DNA of 16,561 nucleotides from UBA6772 sp963933205 (GTDB taxonomy: Bacteria > Bacteroidota > Bacteroidia > Flavobacteriales > UBA7430), in contig CAWVTK010000030.1 in NCBI GenBank assembly GCA_963933205.1, positions 1 to 16,561 of the forward strand, read 5' to 3'. Made by a program: the position numbers and the translations under genes. Below are positions 6,736 to 13,200 of this stretch, in pieces. The notes under the pieces are model-generated. The model saw only the letters and a program-made list of their open reading frames with translations, searched no databases and was not told the DNA's origin. Position 1 is the first letter of the stretch. Each line of letters opens with the position of its first letter.

Positions 6736-8628
6736 TTATTTGTAAGCAAATTTAAAGTTTACGTTTAGGGTTCTTCCGGGCATTGCATAGCCCTGCATCA
6801 TCTGGAAACTTGTATTGCTTAGGTTGTCTACTTGAAAACCTAAACTAAAATCATACTTTTTACAAAGCCAATTCTTTTGGAGTCCTACCGATAGGGTTTG
6901 GTATGCGGGTAAACTAGAAAAGTGGTCATCCGAAGTGTACCGAACACTTTCGAAATGATGCTGTAAATATGTATTCCAAGCGTTATTTTGCCAATTAATG
7001 GAATGGTTTAGTTGAACCAAAGGCATGTAAATAAGTTGTTTCCCTAAAGCAGCATCTCCAGAGGCTCGCTCGCTTAGGTTTCGGGCACTTTGCACCGAGC
7101 ATAAATTAGAATAGGTAAATACACCAACATAAGATGAATACCTTGAGTTTAAAGAAAGCTCCACTCCTTTTTGCTCTACTAATGCTAGGTTTTTGGAGGT
7201 CCAATAAGCCGCCGAGGGCAGCCACAAGATCCAATCGGAAATACGACCAAAGTAAAGACCTAGCTTAGCGGTGTTTTTAAAACGCTTTAGGGTAAATGAC
7301 TTTTCATAACTTAGGTTAATCATTGCACCGTCTTCGGCCTTTAAATCAGGATTGCCTCCAGGATTCCAGTACCGATCATTCCAGGAAGGATTTCGATAAG
7401 ATCTACCCAGCGAACATTCAATCACATTTTGCTTACCTCTAGAATACTTATAAGCAACAGAGGGTAAAAAAGGACTCAATACAGCAGCATTTAACTCCTG
7501 TCTGGCAGATAGAATAAGTGATGAGAATTCGGATAGAATCCGCTGGTAATTTGCCCCAACAGCATAACGAGTTTCATGGTTTACATCCGATAGTATTGAT
7601 TTTGAATAGATGATTTGATGCAGTACACTTTGCTCGAGTCTAAATTGATGCCCAGGATTAGCTTTAAGTTGAACCGATTGCATAAAGCCGATTTGTTCAG
7701 TAAGATGATTGGCATTTGTATTTTTTAAGGTATCGACAAATAAAAGCCGGTCCGAGGCAAAAGAGAACTGCGTATTCCATTGGGTTTTGTTCTCTAGGTA
7801 CTGCGTCTTTAGTAAAAGTCTATGTGCCGATTCCTCCTTTTCGGCAGTAGATTCTGCCTCGAATAAAGTAGGAGGAATTAAACGATTTGCCTCCTGATAA
7901 AAGTAAATTACATCTGCTCTTAGCCTAGAACTTAGTTGTTGAGAAAACGAAGATTGGAATGCCCTACTCGACTGATTGGCGTGACTGAGTTTTTTTAAAG
8001 AATCTGTATATGGATCTGTATAAGGAAAATTGTTTTTGGATTGCTGCTGATAAATGGCCACATCGAATACAGATTTAGCCTTACTTATTTGGGCTTTTAA
8101 ACCTACACTTTTATTGGAGAACGATCCGAAATTACTTTGAAATTGCAGCTGCTTGCCTTGATTAAATTTTAAATCTTGGTTTAAATGAATAGAGCCGCCA
8201 ATTGAACCACTGCCCAATAAAGAGCCTAAGCCTCCCGATTGTACTTGTATATTTTGAACGAAGAAGAGAGGCATTAAGGACAAATCGTACCCCCCATTCA
8301 TGGGACTGTTTAATGTTAAACCATTCCACAAAACTTGCGTATGAGCCGTTCCGGCGCCCCTAATAGAACTAGTAGACAAAGCACCGTAGCTACGTATTCT
8401 TAAGTGCGACTCTTTAGATAATATGGAGGCCAAACTTTGGCCACTGTAAAAACGGAGTGCACTGTCAATAGATAAAATAGAAGCGCCAATTGTCCAATCC
8501 GACAATTTATCGTCTGTAAGTAGAATCTCTTTGAGTAAAGGAGTTTGTAGCTTACTCAAGGAATCTATTCTCTGCGCCATAATTGCATTTGTACAAAAAC
8601 AAATACAGATGAACATCCATTTATTCAT
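6736..8628 (-). CDS. btuB: BtuB-like TonB-dependent cobalamin receptor
   Basis: This is the outer-membrane TonB-dependent receptor expected to move cobalamin into the periplasm using ExbB/ExbD/TonB energy. Numbering from the ATG at 8626-8628 (630 residues): signal peptide 1-19 ending IMAQ, plug domain about 45-150 with LRIRSYGALSTSSIRGAG, VLWNGLTLNSPMNG and GSGSIGGSIHLN, then a 22-strand-type barrel ending in an aromatic-rich strand (LNVNFKFAYK). A TonB-box-like segment may be LKEILLTD (32-39). The carboxypeptidase-like N-terminal extension of SusC receptors is absent, and the size is close to E. coli BtuB. An in-frame upstream start at 8655 would add MLLCRLIYC and spoil the signal peptide. 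It is the first gene after the cobalamin riboswitch, which is the main evidence for the substrate. Receptors of this shape also take iron chelates, but the riboswitch and BtuG-like partner argue for B12. Confidence 0.9.
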   Translation of the reverse strand: MNKWMFICICFCTNAIMAQRIDSLSKLQTPLLKEILLTDDKLSDWTIGASILSIDSALRFYSGQSLASILSKESHLRIRSYGALSTSSIRGAGTAHTQVLWNGLTLNSPMNGGYDLSLMPLFFVQNIQVQSGGLGSLLGSGSIGGSIHLNQDLKFNQGKQLQFQSNFGSFSNKSVGLKAQISKAKSVFDVAIYQQQSKNNFPYTDPYTDSLKKLSHANQSSRAFQSSFSQQLSSRLRADVIYFYQEANRLIPPTLFEAESTAEKEESAHRLLLKTQYLENKTQWNTQFSFASDRLLFVDTLKNTNANHLTEQIGFMQSVQLKANPGHQFRLEQSVLHQIIYSKSILSDVNHETRYAVGANYQRILSEFSSLILSARQELNAAVLSPFLPSVAYKYSRGKQNVIECSLGRSYRNPSWNDRYWNPGGNPDLKAEDGAMINLSYEKSFTLKRFKNTAKLGLYFGRISDWILWLPSAAYWTSKNLALVEQKGVELSLNSRYSSYVGVFTYSNLCSVQSARNLSERASGDAALGKQLIYMPLVQLNHSINWQNNAWNTYLQHHFESVRYTSDDHFSSLPAYQTLSVGLQKNWLCKKYDFSLGFQVDNLSNTSFQMMQGYAMPGRTLNVNFKFAYK

Positions 8629-8712
8629 ACAATAAATTAAACGGCAAAGAAGCAACGAAAAGCGCTAGCGATTCACCCGACTTTTTCACCGAAAGTTGTG
8701 CGTTATGTTGTC
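8629..8712 (-). promoter_or_regulatory. Leader between riboswitch aptamer and btuB (probable expression platform)
   Basis: These 84 bases link the aptamer to the btuB start. There is no GC-rich stem followed by a U run, so control by transcription termination looks unlikely. A small hairpin can form from ACTTT/AAAGT (8680-8696), a possible regulatory stem that could contact the aptamer. No strong Shine-Dalgarno is visible, as is usual in this phylum. Control of translation start is the more likely mode; this is inferred. Confidence 0.45.
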
Positions 8713-8870
8713 TTGGCAGGTCTTCTGACTCACTCCAAAAATGTCTACCTTCCCGTTTCCAGTGGTTGTAATATTGACATTCGTTTGCAGAGCTTACAGC
8801 TGCGGGAACAGTTTAGGATTTACACCCAATTCCCTTTTAAGGAAAAAACCAGTCTGGTTTATTCCACCAA
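8713..8870 (-). ncRNA. Cobalamin riboswitch aptamer
   Basis: The minus strand carries the conserved order of a cobalamin (B12-box) riboswitch: GGGAA, GGGTGTAAATCC, then ACTGTTCCCGCAGCTGTAA (about 8796-8814), CCACTGG, CGGGAAGG and finally GGAGTGAGTCAGAAGACCTG (about 8719-8738). The ends pair: TTGGTGG (8864-8870) with CTGCCAA (8713-8719) using two wobble pairs, closing the structure. An ATGTC/GACAT stem encloses the CCACTGG...GGGAAGG element. Such RNAs bind adenosyl- or other cobalamins and turn the downstream gene off when the vitamin is plentiful. It lies directly upstream of btuB and would control the seven-gene uptake operon. The exact subclass (adenosyl- versus aquo/methylcobalamin) is not settled by reading. 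Confidence 0.95.
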
Positions 8871-8875
8871 TGGGC

Positions 8876-8905
8876 CAAATATACTCATTTGATTTTTCTT
8901 ACAAT
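8876..8905 (-). promoter_or_regulatory. Bacteroidota-type promoter for the B12 operon
   Basis: On the minus strand, TATATTTG (8876-8883) matches the phylum's -7 consensus TAnnTTTG exactly. ATTG (8902-8905) lies 18 bases upstream, close to the expected TTG at -33. Transcription would start near 8869-8871, at the first pairing base of the riboswitch, which fits well. Confidence 0.7.
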
Positions 8906-8970
8906 GCGGATAAATCCAAAAAAAGGATATCTATACAGACCTAAACTTAAAAGGTAAAGACGAATGCAGT

Positions 8971-9009
8971 GCTTGCCTTAGTACAGCATTTAAATACAAG
9001 GCACTAAGC
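8971..9009. repeat. Imperfect inverted repeat between the divergent promoters
   Basis: GCTTGCCTTAGT (8971-8982) and ACAAGGCACTAAGC (8996-9009) are inverted copies differing by a small bulge, around a 13-base AT-rich centre. It has no U run, so it is not an obvious terminator. It sits between the B12-operon promoter and the C40 peptidase promoter and might be a protein-binding site. Weakly supported. Confidence 0.3.
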
Positions 9010-9074
9010 GCCAGCTTATGTAAAGTGTTTGGTAATTAATTCTAAAATCAAAATATCCTGTGGGTAAAACTACT

Positions 9075-9082
9075 TATATTTG
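9075..9082 (+). promoter_or_regulatory. Candidate -7 promoter element for the C40 peptidase gene
   Basis: TATATTTG matches the Bacteroidota -7 consensus TAnnTTTG. No TTG is present at the usual -33 distance. Transcription would begin about 9087-9089, giving a leader of only a few bases before the ATG at 9092. Confidence 0.5.
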
Positions 9083-9091
9083 CTGCGATAA

Positions 9092-9865
9092 ATGATTTAC
9101 GGTATAGCACATATTAGCATCATTCCGATGCGCGAAGAAGCCAACGATAGAGCCGAAATGGTGAACCAAATTCTTTTTGGAGAGCATTATAAGGTCATCG
9201 AAAAAAGAGCGAAGTGGCTTAAAATTCGCTTAGCTCACGATGCTTACGAAGGCTGGATTTGCAGAAAGCAGCACTTCGAAGTAAGCAAAGAAATTTTCGA
9301 GAAACTCTCGAAAGAAACCGCCCATTACAACTACAATTTAATAGATGCTTTAGGCACCGACAAAGGCGAGCTTATACCTATTGGACTTGGCTCTACCTTA
9401 CCCTTTTACGAGGGCGAACACTGCAGTATAGGCGCTACAAAATTTCAGTTTGAAGGAGCGCATAAACCCAGCGAAAAACACACCAAAAAAGACATCGTGA
9501 ATACCGGTTTTATGTACCTGCACGCTCCTTATCTTTGGGGCGGTCGTACGCCCATGGGAATCGATTGTTCTGGACTTAGCCAAATGGCTTACCGTTTAAA
9601 CGGAAGAAGTATTCCGCGCGATGCTTCGCAGCAAATAAAATTGGGCGATACACTCAGTTTTATTGAAGAGGCCGAACCTGGAGATCTTGCTTTTTTTGAC
9701 GATGCGGAGGGGAATATTGTGCATGTGGGACTTATACTAGAAAACAACCACATTCTGCATGCCTCCGGAAAAGTTCGAATAGATTGTATTGATCAGCAAG
9801 GAATATTTAACAAAGAACTGGGCGAACACACCCACAAACTTCGCTTAATAAAGCAGTTGTTTTAG
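9092..9865 (+). CDS. C40 family (NlpC/P60) peptidase with N-terminal SH3-like domain
   Basis: The 257-residue protein is a likely cell-wall gamma-D-glutamyl-diamino acid endopeptidase. Residues 1-60 look like a bacterial SH3 domain (IIPMREEANDRAEMVNQILF, then WLKIRL and YEGWI). Residues about 135-257 form the NlpC/P60 domain: YLWGGRTPMGIDCSGLSQM gives catalytic Cys159, NIVHVGLIL gives His211, and ILHASG gives His223 as the third polar residue. GDLAFF before His211 is typical of the fold. There is no signal peptide; the N-terminus goes straight into the SH3 strands, so it may act on imported murein peptides in the cytoplasm or leave by another route. The start is supported by its close fit to the SH3 domain and by the promoter element just upstream. 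It is divergent from the B12 operon and probably transcribed alone. Confidence 0.9.
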   Translation: MIYGIAHISIIPMREEANDRAEMVNQILFGEHYKVIEKRAKWLKIRLAHDAYEGWICRKQHFEVSKEIFEKLSKETAHYNYNLIDALGTDKGELIPIGLGSTLPFYEGEHCSIGATKFQFEGAHKPSEKHTKKDIVNTGFMYLHAPYLWGGRTPMGIDCSGLSQMAYRLNGRSIPRDASQQIKLGDTLSFIEEAEPGDLAFFDDAEGNIVHVGLILENNHILHASGKVRIDCIDQQGIFNKELGEHTHKLRLIKQLF

Positions 9866-9937
9866 CAGATTAAATACAGCTAAACAACCCGATACATCCC
9901 CTAAGACAAAACGAGAAGCTTGTCCTTTAGAAACACA

Positions 9938-10726
9938 TTAACCTTGCAATTGTTTTTTCACTCTATCCCAGTATACGTCCATTTCTGGTAAGTTCATGTC
10001 CGCAATATTTTTAGCATCGGCATGTATTTGCTTTTCCATTTCTTGAAAACGCTTTCTAAATTTTTTGTTGGTTCGCTCTAAAGCATCTTCTGGGTTAATT
10101 TCCATATGTCTGGCATAATTTACCAGCGAAAACAAAAGGTCTCCAAACTCCGCTTCCATTTTTGTGGAATCGTTTGCAGCTACTTCTGCTTCAAATTCGG
10201 CCAGCTCCTCTTTTACCTTAGCCCAAACCTCCTTTGTATTGGGAAAGTCGAAGCCAACACCTCGTACTTTATCTTGCATACGCACCGCCTTAACTAAAGC
10301 GGGTAAAGAAGTAGGAACCCCTTCTAAAACAGAACTTTTTGGCCCTTTTTCTTTTAACTTAAGCTGCTCCCAATTGCGTTTTACTTCCTCTTCATCTTGC
10401 ACCTCTACATCGCCGTAAATGTGTGGATGGCGGTAAATCAGTTTTTCACAAATTCCATTCAGCACATCCGCTATGTCGAAAGCCTTTTTTTCGGAGCCTA
10501 TTTTGGCGTAAAAAACCAAGTGCAAGAGCAAATCGCCCAACTCGGTCTTTACCTCCTCCATATCTTCATCCAATATGGCATCGCACAATTCGTAGGTTTC
10601 CTCTATGGTTAAATGACGAAGGCTGTCCATGGTTTGTTTTTTATCCCAAGGGCATTCTGCTCGGAGCTGGTCCATAATGTCCAAGAGTCTTCCGAAAGCG
10701 TGTAATTTATCTTCGCGTGTGTTCAT
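9938..10726 (-). CDS. mazG: MazG nucleoside triphosphate pyrophosphohydrolase
   Basis: MazG hydrolyses nucleoside triphosphates to monophosphates and pyrophosphate, helping to remove aberrant nucleotides and to restrain stress alarmone signalling. The protein has 262 residues, almost exactly the length of E. coli MazG, and both MazG repeats are present. The first has ECPWDKKQT (24-32), Glu42-Glu43 in TIEETYEL and TELGDLLLH (61-69). The second has KEELAEFEAE (172-181) and EFGDLLFSLVNYAR (193-206). The metal-binding E-E-x-E...E-x-x-D pattern is intact in both. It lies 59 bases downstream of the oligoendopeptidase gene on the same strand and may share its transcript. The ruvX-def-DUF5606-mazG neighbourhood is, from memory, common in Flavobacteriia; here it is split by pepF. 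No unusual features. Confidence 0.95.
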   Translation of the reverse strand: MNTREDKLHAFGRLLDIMDQLRAECPWDKKQTMDSLRHLTIEETYELCDAILDEDMEEVKTELGDLLLHLVFYAKIGSEKKAFDIADVLNGICEKLIYRHPHIYGDVEVQDEEEVKRNWEQLKLKEKGPKSSVLEGVPTSLPALVKAVRMQDKVRGVGFDFPNTKEVWAKVKEELAEFEAEVAANDSTKMEAEFGDLLFSLVNYARHMEINPEDALERTNKKFRKRFQEMEKQIHADAKNIADMNLPEMDVYWDRVKKQLQG

Positions 10727-10785
10727 TTTATTGGGTGTTGAGACTTTGTTTATCGGTAATTATAGAAACTATTCAATAAAATATT

Positions 10786-12477
10786 TTACTTCAAAGCATC
10801 CAGTTCTAACTTGACAAAATCGGCCAGTTCTTTTACGTAAGAGGGCGAAAAGTCAAATTTAATATCTGCCTTGGCATAAATTTCTCCAATAGACTTGGTA
10901 TAACCTAATTTTAAAGCACTGTCGAAATGATCTAAGGCTTGTTCTGAGTTTTGCTTGTAGTTTCGCCAAACGGCAATAGCTCCTAATTGTGCCATACCGT
11001 ATTCTATATAATAAAAAGGAACTTCGTAAATGTGTAATTGTCTTTGCCAAGCTGTTTTCTGGTATTCTTCGTAAGAAGACCAATCGATCATTCCTGTTCC
11101 GTAGCGCTTGGCTATTAATTGCCATTGTGCATGTCTTTCGCTATGTAAATGTGTTGGGTTTTCGTACAACCAATGCTGAAACTCGTCTACCATAGCTACC
11201 CAAGGGAGTGTTTCTAATACGCCTTGCAATTGCTCTTTTCGAGCGCGCTTCCACTCTTCTTTATTGTTAAAAAAAACATCCCAATGTTCCATGGAAATAA
11301 GCTCCATACTCATGGAGGCCAATTCGGCTACTTCGGAGGGCGTACTTTTAAAAGCGGTAAGCTCTAAGTTTTTAGTAAAGAACGAATGAACAGCGTGCCC
11401 ACCTTCGTGCACCATAGTAACCGCATCTCTTAACAAGCCCACAGCATTCATATAAATAAAAGGAACTCCAGATTCGTAAAGCGGGTACATAAAGCCTCCG
11501 GGCGCTTTTCCTTTTCTGGATACCAAATCCAGATGCCCCATTTCTTTCATCTTGCGCAAACAAGCTCCGTAGTAAGGCCTAATTTTATCGAAGCATTCAA
11601 TGCACTTATCCAAGAGCTGCTCGCCCCCTTCAAAGGGCTTTAAAGGTTCGTTTCCATTTGGATCTACAGACATGTCCCAAGGTTTTAAAACCTCTAAGTT
11701 CAAGTCTGTTTTTCGCTGTTTTTGAATTTCGGCTATGAGCGGTACAATTTCTTTTTCTATGGATTCGTGAAAACGAAAACAATCTTCTTTGGTATAATCA
11801 AATCGTCCCATAGACTGGAACTTATAGTCTCTAAAGTTAGCAAAATCGGCGTTTTTAGCTACTTTTTGTCTTTTAGCTATGAGCTCATCTAGGAGTAGGT
11901 CTAAATTTTCTTTGTCTTCTGTTCTCCGCGCATTTACTTTTTCAAAAACTTCTTTGCGCTTTGCGCGATCTGTACTTTTCAGAAAAACAGAAGCTTGTTG
12001 GAGTGTTTTTTCTTCGCCATTTATAGTAACCATCATTTGGGCGGCTATTTCTCCAAATTTTTGGGCCTTATTGGTGAGTTCTGTAAACAGTGCAATGTTT
12101 TCTTCGCGGTACAGTTTGATGTCGTTTTTTACCGCACGCAAATAAATATAATACGTCTGTTGGTCGAGTTCCTTTAAAAAAGGAGAGGCTAAAAATTTGG
12201 TATTAAATTCATGGTCGTACGGAGCTGTTTTTGGGCTTATGTGTTCCACAAAAAACTGAAAGGACTTTTGGAGTTCAGCATCCGTAGTATCTATATTCAT
12301 TTTTATGTAACGCCAGGCCATATCTTCTTCTAGAACTGCTTCTAATTCAGAACGATCTTGCATCCATTTTTTTAAATCTACAACAGAATTTAGTGCTCTG
12401 TGTTTTAAGTCTTCAAAAAAAGTTTGAATTTGTTCCCAGCTTGTAATGGCTAAATCTTCGGGTAAAAAGTTTCTCAT
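10786..12477 (-). CDS. M3 family oligoendopeptidase (PepF-like)
   Basis: This is a cytoplasmic zinc metallopeptidase that trims oligopeptides. In 563 residues the zinc motif MVHEGGHAVHSFF gives ligands His357 and His361 with catalytic Glu358. Glu385, in SEVAELASMSMEL, is 24 residues on and fits the third ligand. The N-terminal half is helical and charged, as expected for the peptide-gating region of M3 enzymes. APGGFMYPLYESGVPFIYMN before the zinc site and YGTGMIDWSSY in the C-terminal part also match the M3B group. No signal peptide is present. The gene begins 17 bases after the terminator hairpin that ends the preceding operon and is followed by mazG. The length fits the short PepF-like clade of Bacteroidota. 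Confident in family; the exact peptide preference is unknown. Confidence 0.92.
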   Translation of the reverse strand: MRNFLPEDLAITSWEQIQTFFEDLKHRALNSVVDLKKWMQDRSELEAVLEEDMAWRYIKMNIDTTDAELQKSFQFFVEHISPKTAPYDHEFNTKFLASPFLKELDQQTYYIYLRAVKNDIKLYREENIALFTELTNKAQKFGEIAAQMMVTINGEEKTLQQASVFLKSTDRAKRKEVFEKVNARRTEDKENLDLLLDELIAKRQKVAKNADFANFRDYKFQSMGRFDYTKEDCFRFHESIEKEIVPLIAEIQKQRKTDLNLEVLKPWDMSVDPNGNEPLKPFEGGEQLLDKCIECFDKIRPYYGACLRKMKEMGHLDLVSRKGKAPGGFMYPLYESGVPFIYMNAVGLLRDAVTMVHEGGHAVHSFFTKNLELTAFKSTPSEVAELASMSMELISMEHWDVFFNNKEEWKRARKEQLQGVLETLPWVAMVDEFQHWLYENPTHLHSERHAQWQLIAKRYGTGMIDWSSYEEYQKTAWQRQLHIYEVPFYYIEYGMAQLGAIAVWRNYKQNSEQALDHFDSALKLGYTKSIGEIYAKADIKFDFSPSYVKELADFVKLELDALK

Positions 12478-12493
12478 CGGTATCGATATTCTA

Positions 12494-12521
12494 AATAAAA
12501 AAAGGCTCCTAGTGGAGCCTT
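12494..12521 (-). terminator. Intrinsic terminator after the DUF5606 gene
   Basis: On the minus strand an 8-bp perfect stem AAGGCTCC/GGAGCCTT with loop ACTA (12502-12521) is followed by a run of seven T's, counting two shared with the stem, then ATTTAG. It lies 30 bases past the DUF5606 stop and would end the ruvX-to-DUF5606 operon. Confidence 0.9.
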
Positions 12522-12529
12522 CAAAAATA
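12522..12529 (-). promoter_or_regulatory. Possible -7 element for the oligoendopeptidase gene
   Basis: The minus strand reads TATTTTTG, matching TAnnTTTG, just upstream of the terminator stem. No clear TTG lies at -33. If used, the transcript would begin inside the hairpin sequence, 37-40 bases before the start codon. Low confidence. Confidence 0.3.
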
Positions 12530-12551
12530 CATATTTTTAATCGTATAAAAA

Positions 12552-13184
12552 CTATTCCTTTTTGGCTTTTGCCTTTGGTTTGGCTTTTGCTTTTGGTTTG
12601 TCTTTTGCGTCTTCGGCCTTAACTTTTGCCTTTGGTTTGGCTTTGGTTTTAGGTTTGTCTGCAGTTTCGTCTTTGTCTTGTGCCTTTGCTTTTGTTTTCG
12701 CTTTTGGCTTAGCCTTTGCTTCGTCTTTATCCTTAGCTGTTGCTTTAGATTTGGCTTTTGTTTTTGGCTTTTCTGCTTCGGTTTCTTCTACTTCTTCTAC
12801 TGTTTCAACAGCCAAGCCTGCATTTTGCAGTGTATTGTACCAAGAAACCACTTTCTTTATGTCTGATGCATACACGCGGTCTTCATCAAAATCTTCCAAT
12901 ACACCTCTAAAAAAAGTAGTGAGTACGTTGGATGATGATTTATGTCCAATGGTAGCTTTACCGGCTTCTTTAACTCTAATTATATCTAATACTTTTACCA
13001 AAGGAATTTCTTCGGTATAGGTATAAATAGCAATGTCTTGCAATGCACTCATTTTTGAGGATGAACTCATCGCGACTTTTTTACTATCGGCTAAGCTTTC
13101 TACAATAACACCATTTTTTGTTTGCCCTACAACTTTGTAAAGTCCTGGTTTACCTGCAACTGCAATAATTCCTTCTACATTCAT
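12552..13184 (-). CDS. DUF5606 protein with long Lys/Ala/Pro-rich tail
   Basis: Residues 1 to about 125 are a DUF5606 domain: MNVEGIIAVAGKPGLYKVVG, then GVIVESL, IAIYTYTEEIPLVKV, and the helix SDIKKVVSWYNTLQNAG. Its function is not known; it accompanies def and ruvX in many Bacteroidota. After a short acidic stretch (126-138, ETVEEVEETEAE) comes a 72-residue tail (139-210) built from KAK, KPK and KTK units with a few DKDE interruptions. The tail resembles C-terminal tails of histone H1-like bacterial proteins and would be disordered and strongly basic. The gene starts 16 bases after the subtilase stop and is the last of the ruvX operon, before a strong terminator. Domain call is from conserved segments; nucleic-acid binding by the tail is an inference. 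Confidence 0.85.
   Translation of the reverse strand: MNVEGIIAVAGKPGLYKVVGQTKNGVIVESLADSKKVAMSSSSKMSALQDIAIYTYTEEIPLVKVLDIIRVKEAGKATIGHKSSSNVLTTFFRGVLEDFDEDRVYASDIKKVVSWYNTLQNAGLAVETVEEVEETEAEKPKTKAKSKATAKDKDEAKAKPKAKTKAKAQDKDETADKPKTKAKPKAKVKAEDAKDKPKAKAKPKAKAKKE
12555..12770 (-). repeat. Low-complexity repeat encoding the Lys/Ala/Pro tail
   Basis: The + strand repeats GCTTTTG, GCCTTTG and GGTTTGG units with 6- and 12-base spacing over about 215 bases. On the coding strand these give alternating Lys-Ala and Lys-Pro codons. Such DNA is prone to slippage, so tail length may vary between strains. It also creates a long, false open frame on the + strand. Confidence 0.8.
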
Positions 13185-13200
13185 ATTTTATGTTTTTTTC

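Noticed and set aside
8698..8944. Two overlapping small open frames on the + strand
   Set aside because: They lie over the conserved cobalamin riboswitch on the other strand; the conservation is explained by the RNA.
9866..9937. Possible bidirectional terminator between the convergent C40 peptidase and mazG genes
   Set aside because: Only a weak bulged stem (AAGACAA with TTGTCCTT) is visible, with no T run.
12555..12770. Repeat region as a CRISPR array
   Set aside because: Units are short, degenerate and coding (Lys-Ala/Lys-Pro); there are no unique spacers.
12562..13020. Open frame of 152 codons on the + strand, very rich in Ala, Phe and Leu
   Set aside because: It is the antisense reading of the Lys/Ala-rich tail and DUF5606 domain; its apparent membrane-protein look comes from the GCTTTTG repeat.
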